Assembly (NCBI RefSeq): GCF_017303315.1
Contig: NZ_JAFKOI010000012.1
Span: forward strand, 1-64,000
DNA: 64,000 nucleotides
Reading direction: 5' to 3'
Source: Bacillus sp. NTK071
GTDB lineage: Bacteria > Bacillota > Bacilli > Bacillales > Guptibacillaceae
Below, one piece after another: positions 16,497 to 24,503 of the stretch. A program made the position numbers and the translations under genes. The notes beneath the pieces are model-generated. The model did no database searches. It saw nothing but the letters and a program-made list of their open reading frames with translations, and was not told the DNA's origin. Every line of letters begins with the position of its first letter. Positions within the stretch are counted from its first letter, which is position 1.

Positions 16497-18320
16497 TTAC
16501 TTCGCATATAACAGTTGATTTTGCGCTTCCACCCTATTATGAGCAATATCCAAAACCATCTCACGAACATCCAGCTTGTCCAAGCTTTCAAATTGCCCTA
16601 CAAAGTTCATCACAATATCTAGGTCTGCATTGATAGACTTCCCAACATAAATCTTAGGATAAATCTGCTCATCATGAACCTCATCTTTCCCAAGAAGCTC
16701 CTCAAACAACTTCTCACCAGGCCTCACACCCGCAAACTTTATCCCAATCTCATCAATCGAGAAACCGGATAGTTTAATGAGGTTCTCCGCAAGATCGACA
16801 ATCTTAACCGGCTCACCCATATCAAGCACAAAAATCTCTCCGCCTCGTGCCATAGCACCAGCTTGAATCACAAGCCTCGATGCTTCCGGAATTGTCATAA
16901 AGTAACGAACCATATCCGGGTGCGTAACCGTAACTGGTCCACCTGCTTGAATTTGCTTCTTAAACAGCGGAATCACGCTTCCTCGACTGCCAAGTACATT
17001 TCCGAAACGAACCGCGACAAATCGAGTAGCGCTAATTTGATCCATCTGCTGAACAATCATTTCCGCAAGACGTTTCGTTGCACCCATCACGCTCGTTGGG
17101 TTAACGGCTTTATCCGTTGATACCATTACAAACGTATCAACATCGGCATCACTTGCTGCTTCAGCGACATTTTTAGTCCCAATCACGTTATTTTTCACTG
17201 ATTCGTGCGGATTTGCTTCCATTAAAGGCACGTGTTTATGAGCAGCTGCATGATACACCACATTTGGACGATGAAGGTTCATCACTTCACCAATGCGTTC
17301 GCGATCCTGTACATCTGCGATCACCGGAATGAAGGTAATGGTATCTCCGTATGTATTTCGAAGTTCCATTTCAATCGTATAAATGCTGTTCTCACCATGA
17401 CCGAGTAACACAACTTGATCTGGATTGAATTTGGAAACCTGGCGACAAATTTCTGAGCCAATTGAGCCTCCAGCACCTGTCACAAGAACGGTTTTTCCTG
17501 TGAGCGTTTCTGCGATGTTTTCTGTATCCAATTTAATCGGTTCACGACCTAGTAGATCTTCTACCTTCACATCTCGGAAACTATTAATCGATACTTTACC
17601 TGTCATCAAGTCCTCAATCATTGGGATGATTTGCGTCTTTGCATTTGTCTTTGAACATTCTTCATAGATGCGTTTCATTTCAACTTTGGAAAGAGACGGA
17701 ATCGCGATAACGATTGTATCAATTTCAAGTTGCTTGACTTGTTCCACAATGTCTTCCGTTGGCCCAAGAACAGGAACGCCCATGATCTCTAAATTCTGCT
17801 TTCGAATGTCATCATCAATAAATCCAATTGGGTTCAAATCGGAATCGACACTCTGCCTTAACTGACGGACAATCATCATACCGGCTGATCCAGCGCCTAC
17901 AACGAGCACGCGTTTCTTTTTATTCTTCGTATTCATATATGTATCACGAAACATTCTCCAAGCAAAGCGCGATCCACCGATTAACAACATATGTAGCATC
18001 CATGAGATCGAGAGAGCACGGAAGTAGATATCCTGAAGCAAGATAAATTGAGCTAATGCTGCAAGAATGACGGAGAATGTGACAACTTTAAAAATAACAA
18101 CGAGCTCACCGATACTCGCATACTGCCAGGCTCTCTTGTATAACTTGTAAGAATAAGAGAAGAAATGATGTCCTAATAGTAGGACAATTGAGCTCGCAAT
18201 AATCGGCTTGGATGTCAGAAAATGATTGTAATTGAGAAGGAACGAACTAATGAAGATAGCAAAAGCAACAATCAATGAGTCAATCACAATTAGATACGAT
18301 AACCGTTTACCATAGGTCAT
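16497..18320 (-). CDS. epsC: Membrane nucleotide-sugar 4,6-dehydratase (EpsC/CapD family)
   Basis: A 607-residue protein with four or five N-terminal membrane segments (residues 1-115) and two nucleotide-binding domains. The first has VLVVGAGSAGMMIVRQL and the second has VLVTGAGGSIGSEICRQ near residue 283. The catalytic region reads STDKAVNPTSVMGATKR, where methionine replaces the classical SDR tyrosine, as in other long CapD/PglF/EpsC enzymes. Such enzymes dehydrate UDP-GlcNAc to a 4-keto-6-deoxy sugar. The start ATG 18320 directly follows the stop of a 50-codon gene. In B. subtilis the product feeds bacillosamine synthesis; here the partner genes for that are absent. Confidence 0.92.
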   Translation of the reverse strand: MTYGKRLSYLIVIDSLIVAFAIFISSFLLNYNHFLTSKPIIASSIVLLLGHHFFSYSYKLYKRAWQYASIGELVVIFKVVTFSVILAALAQFILLQDIYFRALSISWMLHMLLIGGSRFAWRMFRDTYMNTKNKKKRVLVVGAGSAGMMIVRQLRQSVDSDLNPIGFIDDDIRKQNLEIMGVPVLGPTEDIVEQVKQLEIDTIVIAIPSLSKVEMKRIYEECSKTNAKTQIIPMIEDLMTGKVSINSFRDVKVEDLLGREPIKLDTENIAETLTGKTVLVTGAGGSIGSEICRQVSKFNPDQVVLLGHGENSIYTIEMELRNTYGDTITFIPVIADVQDRERIGEVMNLHRPNVVYHAAAHKHVPLMEANPHESVKNNVIGTKNVAEAASDADVDTFVMVSTDKAVNPTSVMGATKRLAEMIVQQMDQISATRFVAVRFGNVLGSRGSVIPLFKKQIQAGGPVTVTHPDMVRYFMTIPEASRLVIQAGAMARGGEIFVLDMGEPVKIVDLAENLIKLSGFSIDEIGIKFAGVRPGEKLFEELLGKDEVHDEQIYPKIYVGKSINADLDIVMNFVGQFESLDKLDVREMVLDIAHNRVEAQNQLLYAK

Positions 18321-18473
18321 TTACTTGCACCTCATTTCTGATTTCGTCATTCGCTCTTCAATTGATCTGTTTAGGAGCCCTTGAATTTCTAGTAGCTTTT
18401 GATCCGGTGCATCTTGCTTAATATAACGAATGGCTTTTCGAATCGACTTTGGTAACTGATCCGTCCCCTTCAT
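18321..18473 (-). CDS. Small conserved-looking protein of unknown function
   Basis: A 50-residue frame starting at ATG 18473 with GGGGAG seven bases upstream and ending in TAA immediately before the epsC start (TAAATG), which implies translational coupling. The peptide begins MKGTDQLPKSIRKAIRYIKQ and is predicted to be mostly helical and charged. I do not recognise a characterised family. It sits where B. subtilis has only a leader region between epsB and epsC. The strong ribosome binding site and the junction with epsC are the main evidence that it is real. Confidence 0.65.
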   Translation of the reverse strand: MKGTDQLPKSIRKAIRYIKQDAPDQKLLEIQGLLNRSIEERMTKSEMRCK

Positions 18474-18545
18474 GCAACCACTCCCCTTTTAATAAAACCG
18501 CTTACCAGTATCTTTGGTCTTGCGTCTTTAGTCACGGTCTTTTTC

Positions 18546-18575
18546 TAAAAAAATACTCCTATCTAGAAGTATTTG
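18546..18575 (-). terminator. Intrinsic terminator or attenuator after epsB
   Basis: On the minus strand AAATACT, a 10-base loop and AGTATTT are followed directly by a T-run. It lies six bases past the kinase stop codon and before epsC. Since the locus continues on the same strand, it may only partly stop transcription and so set a ratio between the epsAB part and the remaining genes. Confidence 0.65.
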
Positions 18576-18580
18576 GCTAT

Positions 18581-19282
18581 CTACTTTTGTGCGTAATAGT
18601 AATAATAGCTACCATCTTTCATTTTCTTTCTATTAAGAACTACACCGAGTAGCTTTCCCTTAGCTGACTGGAGTCGCTCCTTTGACTTAACCGCAGCATC
18701 TCTTTCTGTCGTTCCACTACTAATCACAAGCACCGTTCCCTGAACTTTATTTGCAAGTATTTGTGAGTCAGCCACCGCAAGTACCGGAGGACAGTCGAAG
18801 AGTATAATGTCATAGTGCGTAAGTGCCTCTTCAATCAAGTTATCCATCGCTTTTGAGCCAAGAAGTTCAGAAGGGTTTGGTGGTACCGGACCACTTGTTA
18901 GCACTTCTAGATTTGGAACTTCTGTTTCTAGCGTCACTTCGGTTAACTCAGCCTGACGGGTAAGGACATTTGTAAGTCCCCTCGTATTCATGACTCGGAA
19001 CGTATAGTGAACGGTTGGTTTACGAAGATCCGTATCTGCGATTAGAACTCGTTTGCCTTGCTGAGCTAACACAACACCAAGGTTTGCAATGGTTGTAGAT
19101 TTCCCTTCCATTGGGCCAGCAGATGTAACCATAATTGTACGGATTTCTTCTTCTACTCCTGCGAATTGAATATTTGTTCGGATCGTTCGATACTGCTCAG
19201 CAATTGGCGACTTTGGGTTTTGATGCGTGAGTAGACTTCTTTCTTTACTAACACTAATCGCGCTTCTATCTTTACGACTCAA
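18581..19282 (-). CDS. epsB: CpsD/CapB-family tyrosine-protein kinase
   Basis: A bacterial tyrosine kinase (BY-kinase) of about 233 residues that phosphorylates itself and controls polysaccharide assembly. It has Walker A SAGPMEGKSTTIANLG, the A-prime motif VLIADTDLRKP and Walker B YDIILFDCPPVL, and ends in a cluster of five tyrosines (SYYYYYAQK), the usual autophosphorylation tail. The frame opens at GTG 19291, but TTG 19282 has GAGGTG at better spacing. It overlaps the end of the transmembrane activator gene, as expected for the two-protein Gram-positive arrangement. YwqE, encoded upstream, is the matching phosphatase. Confidence 0.93.
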   Translation of the reverse strand: MSRKDRSAISVSKERSLLTHQNPKSPIAEQYRTIRTNIQFAGVEEEIRTIMVTSAGPMEGKSTTIANLGVVLAQQGKRVLIADTDLRKPTVHYTFRVMNTRGLTNVLTRQAELTEVTLETEVPNLEVLTSGPVPPNPSELLGSKAMDNLIEEALTHYDIILFDCPPVLAVADSQILANKVQGTVLVISSGTTERDAAVKSKERLQSAKGKLLGVVLNRKKMKDGSYYYYYAQK

Positions 19283-20012
19283 CGGCTTCACCTCTTACTG
19301 ACTTTTTTGACTTTTTCTTAGAAATGCCGGCTTCTTTATCTTCAATAACGGCAATCGTACCGAGTACAGGAAGACCAAGAACATTTTCTATATCTTCTTC
19401 GTTTTTAATCGTGTTATCCAGGTATTCAAGTAAGAAGGCTAGTCCAACTCCGACCATTAAGCCAACAACGAGTGCAATCGCCATGTTAAGGACTGGGTTA
19501 GGATTAACTGGTGACGGTGTTCCTTCGAATCCTGCTTTTGAAAGAATACTAACGTTATCGGTGTTATAAAGTGCCTTAACTTGTTTTTCAAATACACTTG
19601 TGGTCGTATTCGCAATATCTACTGCTAGCTCTGGATCAGGATCTTTAACAGATATAAGAACTACTTGTGAATTTTGAGCGTTACTAACTGTAATTTTACT
19701 TTCTATAGCACCTGTCGATAATTCCAGATCCAATTCATTCTTCACTTCATCAAGAATTTTAGGACTTTTAATAAGGACGCTATATGTATTTATGAGTGCT
19801 ACGTCTGTGTTAATTTGATTTTGATCGATTGTATTTTCGGAACTTTTATTTTGATTCACAAGAATTTGGGTTGAAGTTTCATAAATTGGGGTAAGAAAGA
19901 AATAAGAGACAACACCGCTTGTTGCTGTGGCGAGTAGAGTAATAAGTAGGATAAGTATTAGGCGTTTTTTCAATACTTCAAAAATTTCTTTTAAACTAAT
20001 AGTTTCTTCCAT
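19272..20012 (-). CDS. epsA: Wzz/CpsC-type chain-length modulator and kinase activator
   Basis: A membrane protein of about 246 residues with two transmembrane helices, one near residues 17-40 (ILILLITLLATATSG) and one near 170-195 (MAIALVVGLMVGVGLAFLLE), flanking an extracellular domain. The cytoplasmic C-terminus, rich in lysine and serine, activates the partner kinase in this family. Start ATG 20012 follows GGAGG. It is the first gene of the main polysaccharide operon; a candidate -10 (TATAGT) lies about 60-70 bp upstream on the minus strand but no good -35 was found. The product sets polymer length together with the tyrosine kinase. Confidence 0.9.
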   Translation of the reverse strand: MEETISLKEIFEVLKKRLILILLITLLATATSGVVSYFFLTPIYETSTQILVNQNKSSENTIDQNQINTDVALINTYSVLIKSPKILDEVKNELDLELSTGAIESKITVSNAQNSQVVLISVKDPDPELAVDIANTTTSVFEKQVKALYNTDNVSILSKAGFEGTPSPVNPNPVLNMAIALVVGLMVGVGLAFLLEYLDNTIKNEEDIENVLGLPVLGTIAVIEDKEAGISKKKSKKSVRGEAVES

Positions 20013-20171
20013 GGATGCCTCCAACGCATTCGTAATTTATTTTAATACAGAAAGAATTACAAGTTTTACTATAACACAGAAAATCAGTTAAATTTAGCCT
20101 TTTTTTTACGTTAAAACTATTAATTATGCAAATAGTAAGATAGGTACACAGAATCATGTCGAACGCTGTCG

Positions 20172-20187
20172 AAGAAAACGTTTTCTT
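20172..20187. promoter_or_regulatory. 16-bp perfect palindrome upstream of epsA
   Basis: AAGAAAACGTTTTCTT is a perfect palindrome centred between bases 20179 and 20180, about 160 bp upstream of the first gene of the polysaccharide operon and just past the ywqE terminator. It resembles LacI/CcpA-type half-site symmetry (AAACGTTT) without matching the full cre consensus. An operator for the eps operon is plausible. Confidence 0.45.
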
Positions 20188-20217
20188 TACAAAAATAACA
20201 CGAAATTTCTCTATAAA

Positions 20218-20247
20218 AAAATCCGCTCATTTTGTTTGAGCGGATTT
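20218..20247 (-). terminator. Intrinsic terminator of ywqE
   Basis: On the minus strand AAAATCCGCTCA and TGAGCGGATTTT form an 11-12 bp stem with a six-base loop, followed by a T-run (TTTTTTTATAG). It lies just past the phosphatase stop codon and separates that gene from the epsA operon. Confidence 0.85.
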
Positions 20248-20254
20248 TCTCGTT

Positions 20255-21019
20255 CTAAAAGAGACCGAGTACTTTCTTCTTTTTAATTCGCTCTGGTATC
20301 TCTTTGTCGATCATTTTCCCTTTAATCATTTCCTCCGGATTCTCCTGCAATAGATAACGTATCTCCATTCCGAGCTCATACTCCACTGTCTCATATGCCT
20401 GCCTTAACTCGAATGGACGTGTTGTTGTGTTGTGTGAGTCGGATGCGATGAAGTGAGCAAGATTGTGAGATAGTAAATCTAAGGAAAACTTCTTAATTTT
20501 CTTTCCCATACTGCCTGTGACGCTAGAAGCGGTTACCTGACTAAGCGCGCCTTCCTTAATAAGCTGGTACAGTTTCGATGGGTTCTCCATGATTTCTCGG
20601 TTACGTTCCGGATGGACAATGATGGGAACAATTCCTTTGAGCTGGAGGTCAAACAGCAGCTTGTTTGCATAGCGCGGGAGGTGGCTAGATGGAAACTCTA
20701 CTAATAAGTAGACGCCTGAATTATTAACCGTTAATAAATCAATATCCAGATCCTCTACCATTTCGCCATATAGCCGCACCTCTTGACCAGGAAGAATGTT
20801 AAGATCAATTCCTTCTCTTGCCAATTCTTTATTTAAAAGATTCACTTCCGTTACGATCGACTGTAGATTGTTATCAAAGCTTCCATTCTTATGGTGAGGG
20901 GTAGCGACGATTTGAGTGATACCTTGCGAAACAGCCTGTCTTGCCATTTCTAGACTATCATTTGTATTGGCAGCCCCATCATCTAGTCCAGGTAGGATAT
21001 GACAATGAATATCAATCAT
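20255..21019 (-). CDS. ywqE: YwqE/CpsB-type tyrosine-protein phosphatase (PHP family)
   Basis: A 254-residue manganese-dependent PHP-family phosphatase that removes phosphate from BY-kinases. The N-terminal metal-binding motif MIDIHCHILPGLDDGA is intact, and ATPHHKNGSF, IVHPERNREI and ASDSHNTTTRP supply the remaining histidine and aspartate ligands. The start ATG has AAAGGAG upstream. It is upstream of, and separately terminated from, the epsA-epsB genes, so it probably resets the kinase. The gene is divergent from the LCP-family gene, and the 227-bp gap should contain both promoters. Confidence 0.93.
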   Translation of the reverse strand: MIDIHCHILPGLDDGAANTNDSLEMARQAVSQGITQIVATPHHKNGSFDNNLQSIVTEVNLLNKELAREGIDLNILPGQEVRLYGEMVEDLDIDLLTVNNSGVYLLVEFPSSHLPRYANKLLFDLQLKGIVPIIVHPERNREIMENPSKLYQLIKEGALSQVTASSVTGSMGKKIKKFSLDLLSHNLAHFIASDSHNTTTRPFELRQAYETVEYELGMEIRYLLQENPEEMIKGKMIDKEIPERIKKKKVLGLF

Positions 21020-21156
21020 ACTCGCATTCTCCTTTCGTATTCAGTCTCAACAGTTCAATATGCACGCCTGTTCTTTTTGAAGAACATTTAATTGCCTATT
21101 ATGTTACCATATTATGTCTCTTTATGCCTACAGAAAAATGAGTTTGTTGGTAGGTA

Positions 21157-21186
21157 TTTACTTTACAAAATAGTTCGACTTATAAT
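21157..21186 (+). promoter_or_regulatory. Probable sigma-A promoter of the LCP gene
   Basis: TTTACT and a perfect TATAAT (21181-21186) are separated by 18 bases, about 55 bp upstream of the LCP-family start codon in the divergent intergenic region. Confidence 0.6.
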
Positions 21187-21246
21187 GGAATTTAGACTAT
21201 CACAGATCGCGTCATGACTACTACTCTATGGAAAGCTGGAATGTAA

Positions 21247-22152
21247 ATGAAGAAATTTCTTATCATTGTTGGCGTTATCGCTGGCGTCCTGTTGCTTGCC
21301 GGCGGAGGTTACGCCTATTATTTATACTCTACTGTGAAAGACACAGCGAGCGATATGCATGAACCGATCAGCCGCGAAACGTCAACTCTACGAACGGAGA
21401 AAATAGACACAAAAAAGAAAGATCCGATTTCGATTCTCTTAATGGGTGTTGATGAACGAGAGAACGATCAAGGTCGCTCAGATACGATGATTATGATTAC
21501 TCTGAATCCTAACAAAGATTCGATGATGATGTTCAACATCCCTCGTGACACACGAACTGAAATCATTGGACGGGGGACTGTTGAGAAAATGAACCATGCT
21601 TATGCCTATGGCGGCGTTGAAATGGCGATGGATACAGTCGAGAATTTCCTAGATGTTCCGATTGACTATTACTTTAAGGTTAACATGGAAGCGTTCGAAG
21701 ATGTTGTATCTGCTTTAAACGGGGTTACCGTTGATAACCCATTTGCGTTTGATTATGACGGCTACTCCTTCCCAGCTGGTCAAGTGGAATTAAATGCAGA
21801 AGAAGCCCTTGCCTTTTCTCGCATGCGCTATGAAGATCCGAAGGGTGATCTTGGTCGTAATGACCGCCAGCGTGAGATTATTAAGGCGATTATCGACGAA
21901 GGCGCAAGCGTTGGAAGCATTAATAAGATCGATGAACTGCTCGCAGCCGTCGGTACAAACGTGAAGACAAACATGACGTTTGAAGAAATGAATAATATTT
22001 TCAAGAATTACAAAGGCGCTCGTAAAGATATGGAAACCTTTGAAATTGAAGGACACGGCGAGATGATCGATAATCTCTGGTATTACATTGTTTCAGATCA
22101 AGAGAGACAGTCCATTACGCAGAAGTTGAAGAATCATCTTGAGATAAGCTAA
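21247..22152 (+). CDS. LCP (LytR-CpsA-Psr) family ligase
   Basis: A 301-residue membrane-anchored protein with one N-terminal transmembrane helix (residues 4-27) and an extracellular LCP domain. Conserved blocks are ISILLMGVDERENDQGRSDTMIMI, with the arginine-aspartate pair, and FNIPRDTRTE, then AFSRMRYEDPKGDLGRNDRQ. LCP enzymes transfer lipid-linked polymers such as teichoic acids or capsules to peptidoglycan, releasing undecaprenyl phosphate. Its divergent position next to the polysaccharide locus suggests it anchors that polymer to the wall, although a TagU-type teichoic acid role is equally possible. The ribosome binding site is weak. Confidence 0.9.
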   Translation: MKKFLIIVGVIAGVLLLAGGGYAYYLYSTVKDTASDMHEPISRETSTLRTEKIDTKKKDPISILLMGVDERENDQGRSDTMIMITLNPNKDSMMMFNIPRDTRTEIIGRGTVEKMNHAYAYGGVEMAMDTVENFLDVPIDYYFKVNMEAFEDVVSALNGVTVDNPFAFDYDGYSFPAGQVELNAEEALAFSRMRYEDPKGDLGRNDRQREIIKAIIDEGASVGSINKIDELLAAVGTNVKTNMTFEEMNNIFKNYKGARKDMETFEIEGHGEMIDNLWYYIVSDQERQSITQKLKNHLEIS

Positions 22153-22155
22153 AAA

Positions 22156-22194
22156 TGAACAAGGCCTCTCCCATCGTGGGAGAGGCCTTGTTCA
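22156..22194. terminator. 18-bp perfect hairpin between convergent genes
   Basis: TGAACAAGGCCTCTCCCA and its exact reverse complement flank the triloop TCG. It lies between the end of the LCP gene (plus) and a small gene (minus). Only the minus direction is followed by a T-run (TTTTTAGC), so it should terminate the small gene best and may serve both. Confidence 0.85.
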
Positions 22195-22198
22195 TGTC

Positions 22199-22366
22199 TC
22201 ATTCTGTTTCCAGTTTTGTGGATGGCTGCATGTTCTTTGTTAAGATATTTCTAATTTGTTCAATGTATGGCTTCGCTTCACCAGGCTGCCTCTGTTCTTT
22301 TTCGACCCGCTGCACAAATTCCTGCAGCTCTCCCCACATCGGGTTTTGTTTCTCTTTCCCTTTCAT
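22199..22366 (-). CDS. Small charged protein of unknown function
   Basis: A 55-residue frame, MKGKEKQNPMWGELQEFVQR through to TKLETE, starting at ATG 22366 with GGAGG seven bases upstream and ending at TGA just before the bidirectional terminator. It is lysine- and glutamate-rich, with no signal peptide or membrane segment, and is probably helical. I do not recognise a family. The good ribosome binding site, terminator and protein-like composition support it. Confidence 0.6.
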   Translation of the reverse strand: MKGKEKQNPMWGELQEFVQRVEKEQRQPGEAKPYIEQIRNILTKNMQPSTKLETE

Positions 22367-22766
22367 TTCAAATCCTCCGTCTTTAATCTAGTAAACTATT
22401 TTGAGAGTATACCACCGTATTCAAGTAATTTCCATATTATTTTTGTAAACTTTCAGTAAATTCACTTTTCCCTTAGATTATTAATCTATTAATATGCTTG
22501 TTTTGGTATAGATGTACCCGAATGTGGATATACTAAACAATAGAGTTTAAATGCAAGATCTAGCAAAAGAAGTTGAGTTCTGTTTCATAGAACGACAGTG
22601 TTTGATAACGCTATGAATTATAATAGAAGAAAGTCACCCTGCTTCAACTGGATGAATTTCTTCGTACTTTAAAGGATCCTACTTCTGTAAAGATTTAAAG
22701 TATAAGAAAACCTTGAGATTTCGCTAGATTGCGGTAAGCCAAGGGACTCTAAAAGGGGTTGAGCAT
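22367..22766. other. 400-bp AT-rich gap
   Basis: Between the small minus-strand gene and the small membrane-protein gene I see no coding sequence. A TATAAT occurs at about 22618-22623 (plus strand) without a convincing -35 partner. The segment must hold the promoter of the small minus-strand gene and that of the membrane peptide. Confidence 0.4.
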
Positions 22767-22886
22767 ATGCACTACCATGAAGAAGGCAACTTCGCTAAAG
22801 GAATGGTATGGGGCGTCTCACTAAGCATTCCTCTCTGGATCGCCATATTTGGGTGGGCTAAGCTGGTTATGAGAATGGTAAGTTGA
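22767..22886 (+). CDS. Small single-pass membrane peptide
   Basis: A 39-residue frame, MHYHEEGNFAKGMVWGVSLS followed by IPLWIAIFGWAKLVMRMVS, beginning at ATG 22767 with AAAAGGGG at seven bases. Residues 13-36 form one hydrophobic helix with two tryptophans, and the histidine/glutamate-rich N-terminus precedes it. A clear terminator follows 15 bp after the stop. The function is unknown. Single-gene organisation with its own terminator makes it a credible small membrane protein. Confidence 0.6.
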   Translation: MHYHEEGNFAKGMVWGVSLSIPLWIAIFGWAKLVMRMVS

Positions 22887-22901
22887 TATAGAGATAGTAA
22901 G

Positions 22902-22938
22902 AAGGACAGCTCGTGGTTGAGCTGTCCTTCTTTTTGTT
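22902..22938 (+). terminator. Intrinsic terminator after the small membrane peptide
   Basis: AAGGACAGCTC and GAGCTGTCCTT form a perfect 11-bp stem with loop GTGGTT, followed by CTTTTTG. Confidence 0.88.
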
Positions 22939-23081
22939 ATTGGCGTGTTCTATTGTGGTAGAAACAACGAAATAATCTCATCCTCTAATTTCGGATCCGC
23001 AGATAATAGGGAATGTATTCGGTTGGTTACACCCGTAGTAATCTAATCGGGGTTCAAACCAATGTCTGATCCCTAAGTTAT

Positions 23082-24440
23082 TTATTCAAATAACATTCTA
23101 ATATCGTCTTCTACGCCCTCACCCACCGCGCTTTTCCCACCAAGAATGGTGTAAAGCGTTGTTTCTTTATCTTGGAAAAGGTTAGCCGCTGGAGTAGGCA
23201 AGCTGTCTTTTCTCGTTAACACAACTGGCATGTCCCAATATGCTGCATGTACAGAACCTGTTAATGCGTCAGCAAAGCCCTGACCTGTTGTAAGTGCTAC
23301 AGCTTCTGCCGGTAGATCAAGCTTATTTACTACTTGGACAGATGTTTCATAGCGGTCCGATCCTGCAATACGCTTTCGGTTTGGAAGTTTCTTGTAAACA
23401 GCATCACTAATAACGGATGTGCCACCAATCGCATACGTATTGTTGTAGTTCTCCAATGCTTTTGCTGTTTCAGCAGGAAGCTCTTTTGTTTTCGTTAGAA
23501 GAATTGGGCTACCTTGAGAAGCAGCGATAGATGCTACTGATAGCGCATCCGGGAAATTGCCACCGTATGTTACGAATGCTGTGTCATTCAAGGATGGATC
23601 AAGTTCACCGGCGATTTTTGCTGCTGTATCGTAGCGATTATCTCCAGCGATGCGGCTGAACGTGATGTTCATTTTCTTAAGTTGATTTTCAACCTCTTTC
23701 GATACAGCCGTTTGTCCACCTAGAATGGTTACGTGTTCAACGCCAAAGTAGCTGAGCGCTTTTTTCACAGAATCAGGAATTGATTTTGTCTTGGTTAGAA
23801 GAATTGGTGCATCCATTTGATAAGCAAGAGGCGCTCCTGCAAGGGCATCAGGAAAGTCGAGTCCTGTTGCGAGAACCACTTCAGGTGCATCTCCTTTACC
23901 ATAACGATATGTGGCAATTTCAACTGCTGTTTCGTAGCGATCTATTCCTGCCATACGAGTGATTATTGGTATACCAGTGTGGGCATATGATGAGAAGTGA
24001 TATTCCACTCCATTGTTTTTATTGTCTAGGTCGTAAATAGCGTAGTAGTAGGTTCCAGGTGGAAGATCTTCGGTTTCAGCATCGTATCCAGACTCATTAT
24101 CCACATAATCTGGTGTGATCTTCTTATGTGAGCTGTTGTAAATATCCACTTGGAGATTCAGAGAAGATTCTTCTTCATGTGTATCTGCACTTAAGTGTAG
24201 ATACACATTGTAATCCTCTTCGATGACTACTTTATAATAATCTTTGTCATCGCTCGTTAATTTCCCACTGACGGTATCGCCATTATTCAGGAGATTTGCC
24301 TGAGCAAAACTATTGTTTGGTTCTGTCTCATAAAGAAAATCTACATTATTACCGTTCATTGTGTTGGCTGAAGCAACAGGACCACCAATTAAGCTTCCTG
24401 CAAGGATTACTATAGCTAACAATCCGAATGCTTTTCTCAT
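23082..24440 (-). CDS. Secreted PPC-domain protein with three cell-wall-binding-2 repeats
   Basis: A 452-residue exported protein. The signal peptide is residues 1 to about 25 (hydrophobic core LLAIVILAGSLIG, cleavage near ASA). A PPC-type beta domain covers about residues 35-150 (ETEPNNSFAQANLL, YYKVVIEED, LPPGTYYYAIYDLD). Three repeats of the putative cell-wall-binding family 2 follow, each with an RxAGxDRYETA-like start and an ILGG- or AIGG-type end. No catalytic domain is visible. It should sit on the cell surface. It is the downstream member of a tandem pair with the gene at 24504, sharing most of its sequence. Confidence 0.9.
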   Translation of the reverse strand: MRKAFGLLAIVILAGSLIGGPVASANTMNGNNVDFLYETEPNNSFAQANLLNNGDTVSGKLTSDDKDYYKVVIEEDYNVYLHLSADTHEEESSLNLQVDIYNSSHKKITPDYVDNESGYDAETEDLPPGTYYYAIYDLDNKNNGVEYHFSSYAHTGIPIITRMAGIDRYETAVEIATYRYGKGDAPEVVLATGLDFPDALAGAPLAYQMDAPILLTKTKSIPDSVKKALSYFGVEHVTILGGQTAVSKEVENQLKKMNITFSRIAGDNRYDTAAKIAGELDPSLNDTAFVTYGGNFPDALSVASIAASQGSPILLTKTKELPAETAKALENYNNTYAIGGTSVISDAVYKKLPNRKRIAGSDRYETSVQVVNKLDLPAEAVALTTGQGFADALTGSVHAAYWDMPVVLTRKDSLPTPAANLFQDKETTLYTILGGKSAVGEGVEDDIRMLFE

Positions 24441-24471
24441 TCTTTTCCCCCTTTAAGCAAATTAGAATAAG

Positions 24472-24493
24472 GGATCAGACTTCCGTCTGATCC
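24472..24493 (-). terminator. Hairpin between the tandem wall-binding genes
   Basis: GGATCAGAC and GTCTGATCC form a perfect 9-bp stem with loop TTCC, 11 bp past the stop of the upstream paralogue. The following minus-strand sequence is moderately T-rich. Part of the same motif (GTCTGATCCC) recurs after the second paralogue near 23063, consistent with duplication of the whole unit. Confidence 0.6.
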
Positions 24494-24503
24494 CCAAAGT
24501 TGT

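Noticed and set aside
18321-18580. EAR antitermination RNA between epsB and epsC
   Set aside because: The interval is taken up by a small gene and a terminator-like hairpin; I could not identify the EAR motifs by eye.
20172-20187. Full consensus cre site
   Set aside because: The palindrome has the central symmetry but not the TGWAAGCGYTWNCW bases, so it is not called cre.
22155-22391. 78-codon plus-strand frame after the LCP gene
   Set aside because: It runs through the terminator and is antisense to the 55-residue minus-strand gene, which has a proper ribosome binding site.
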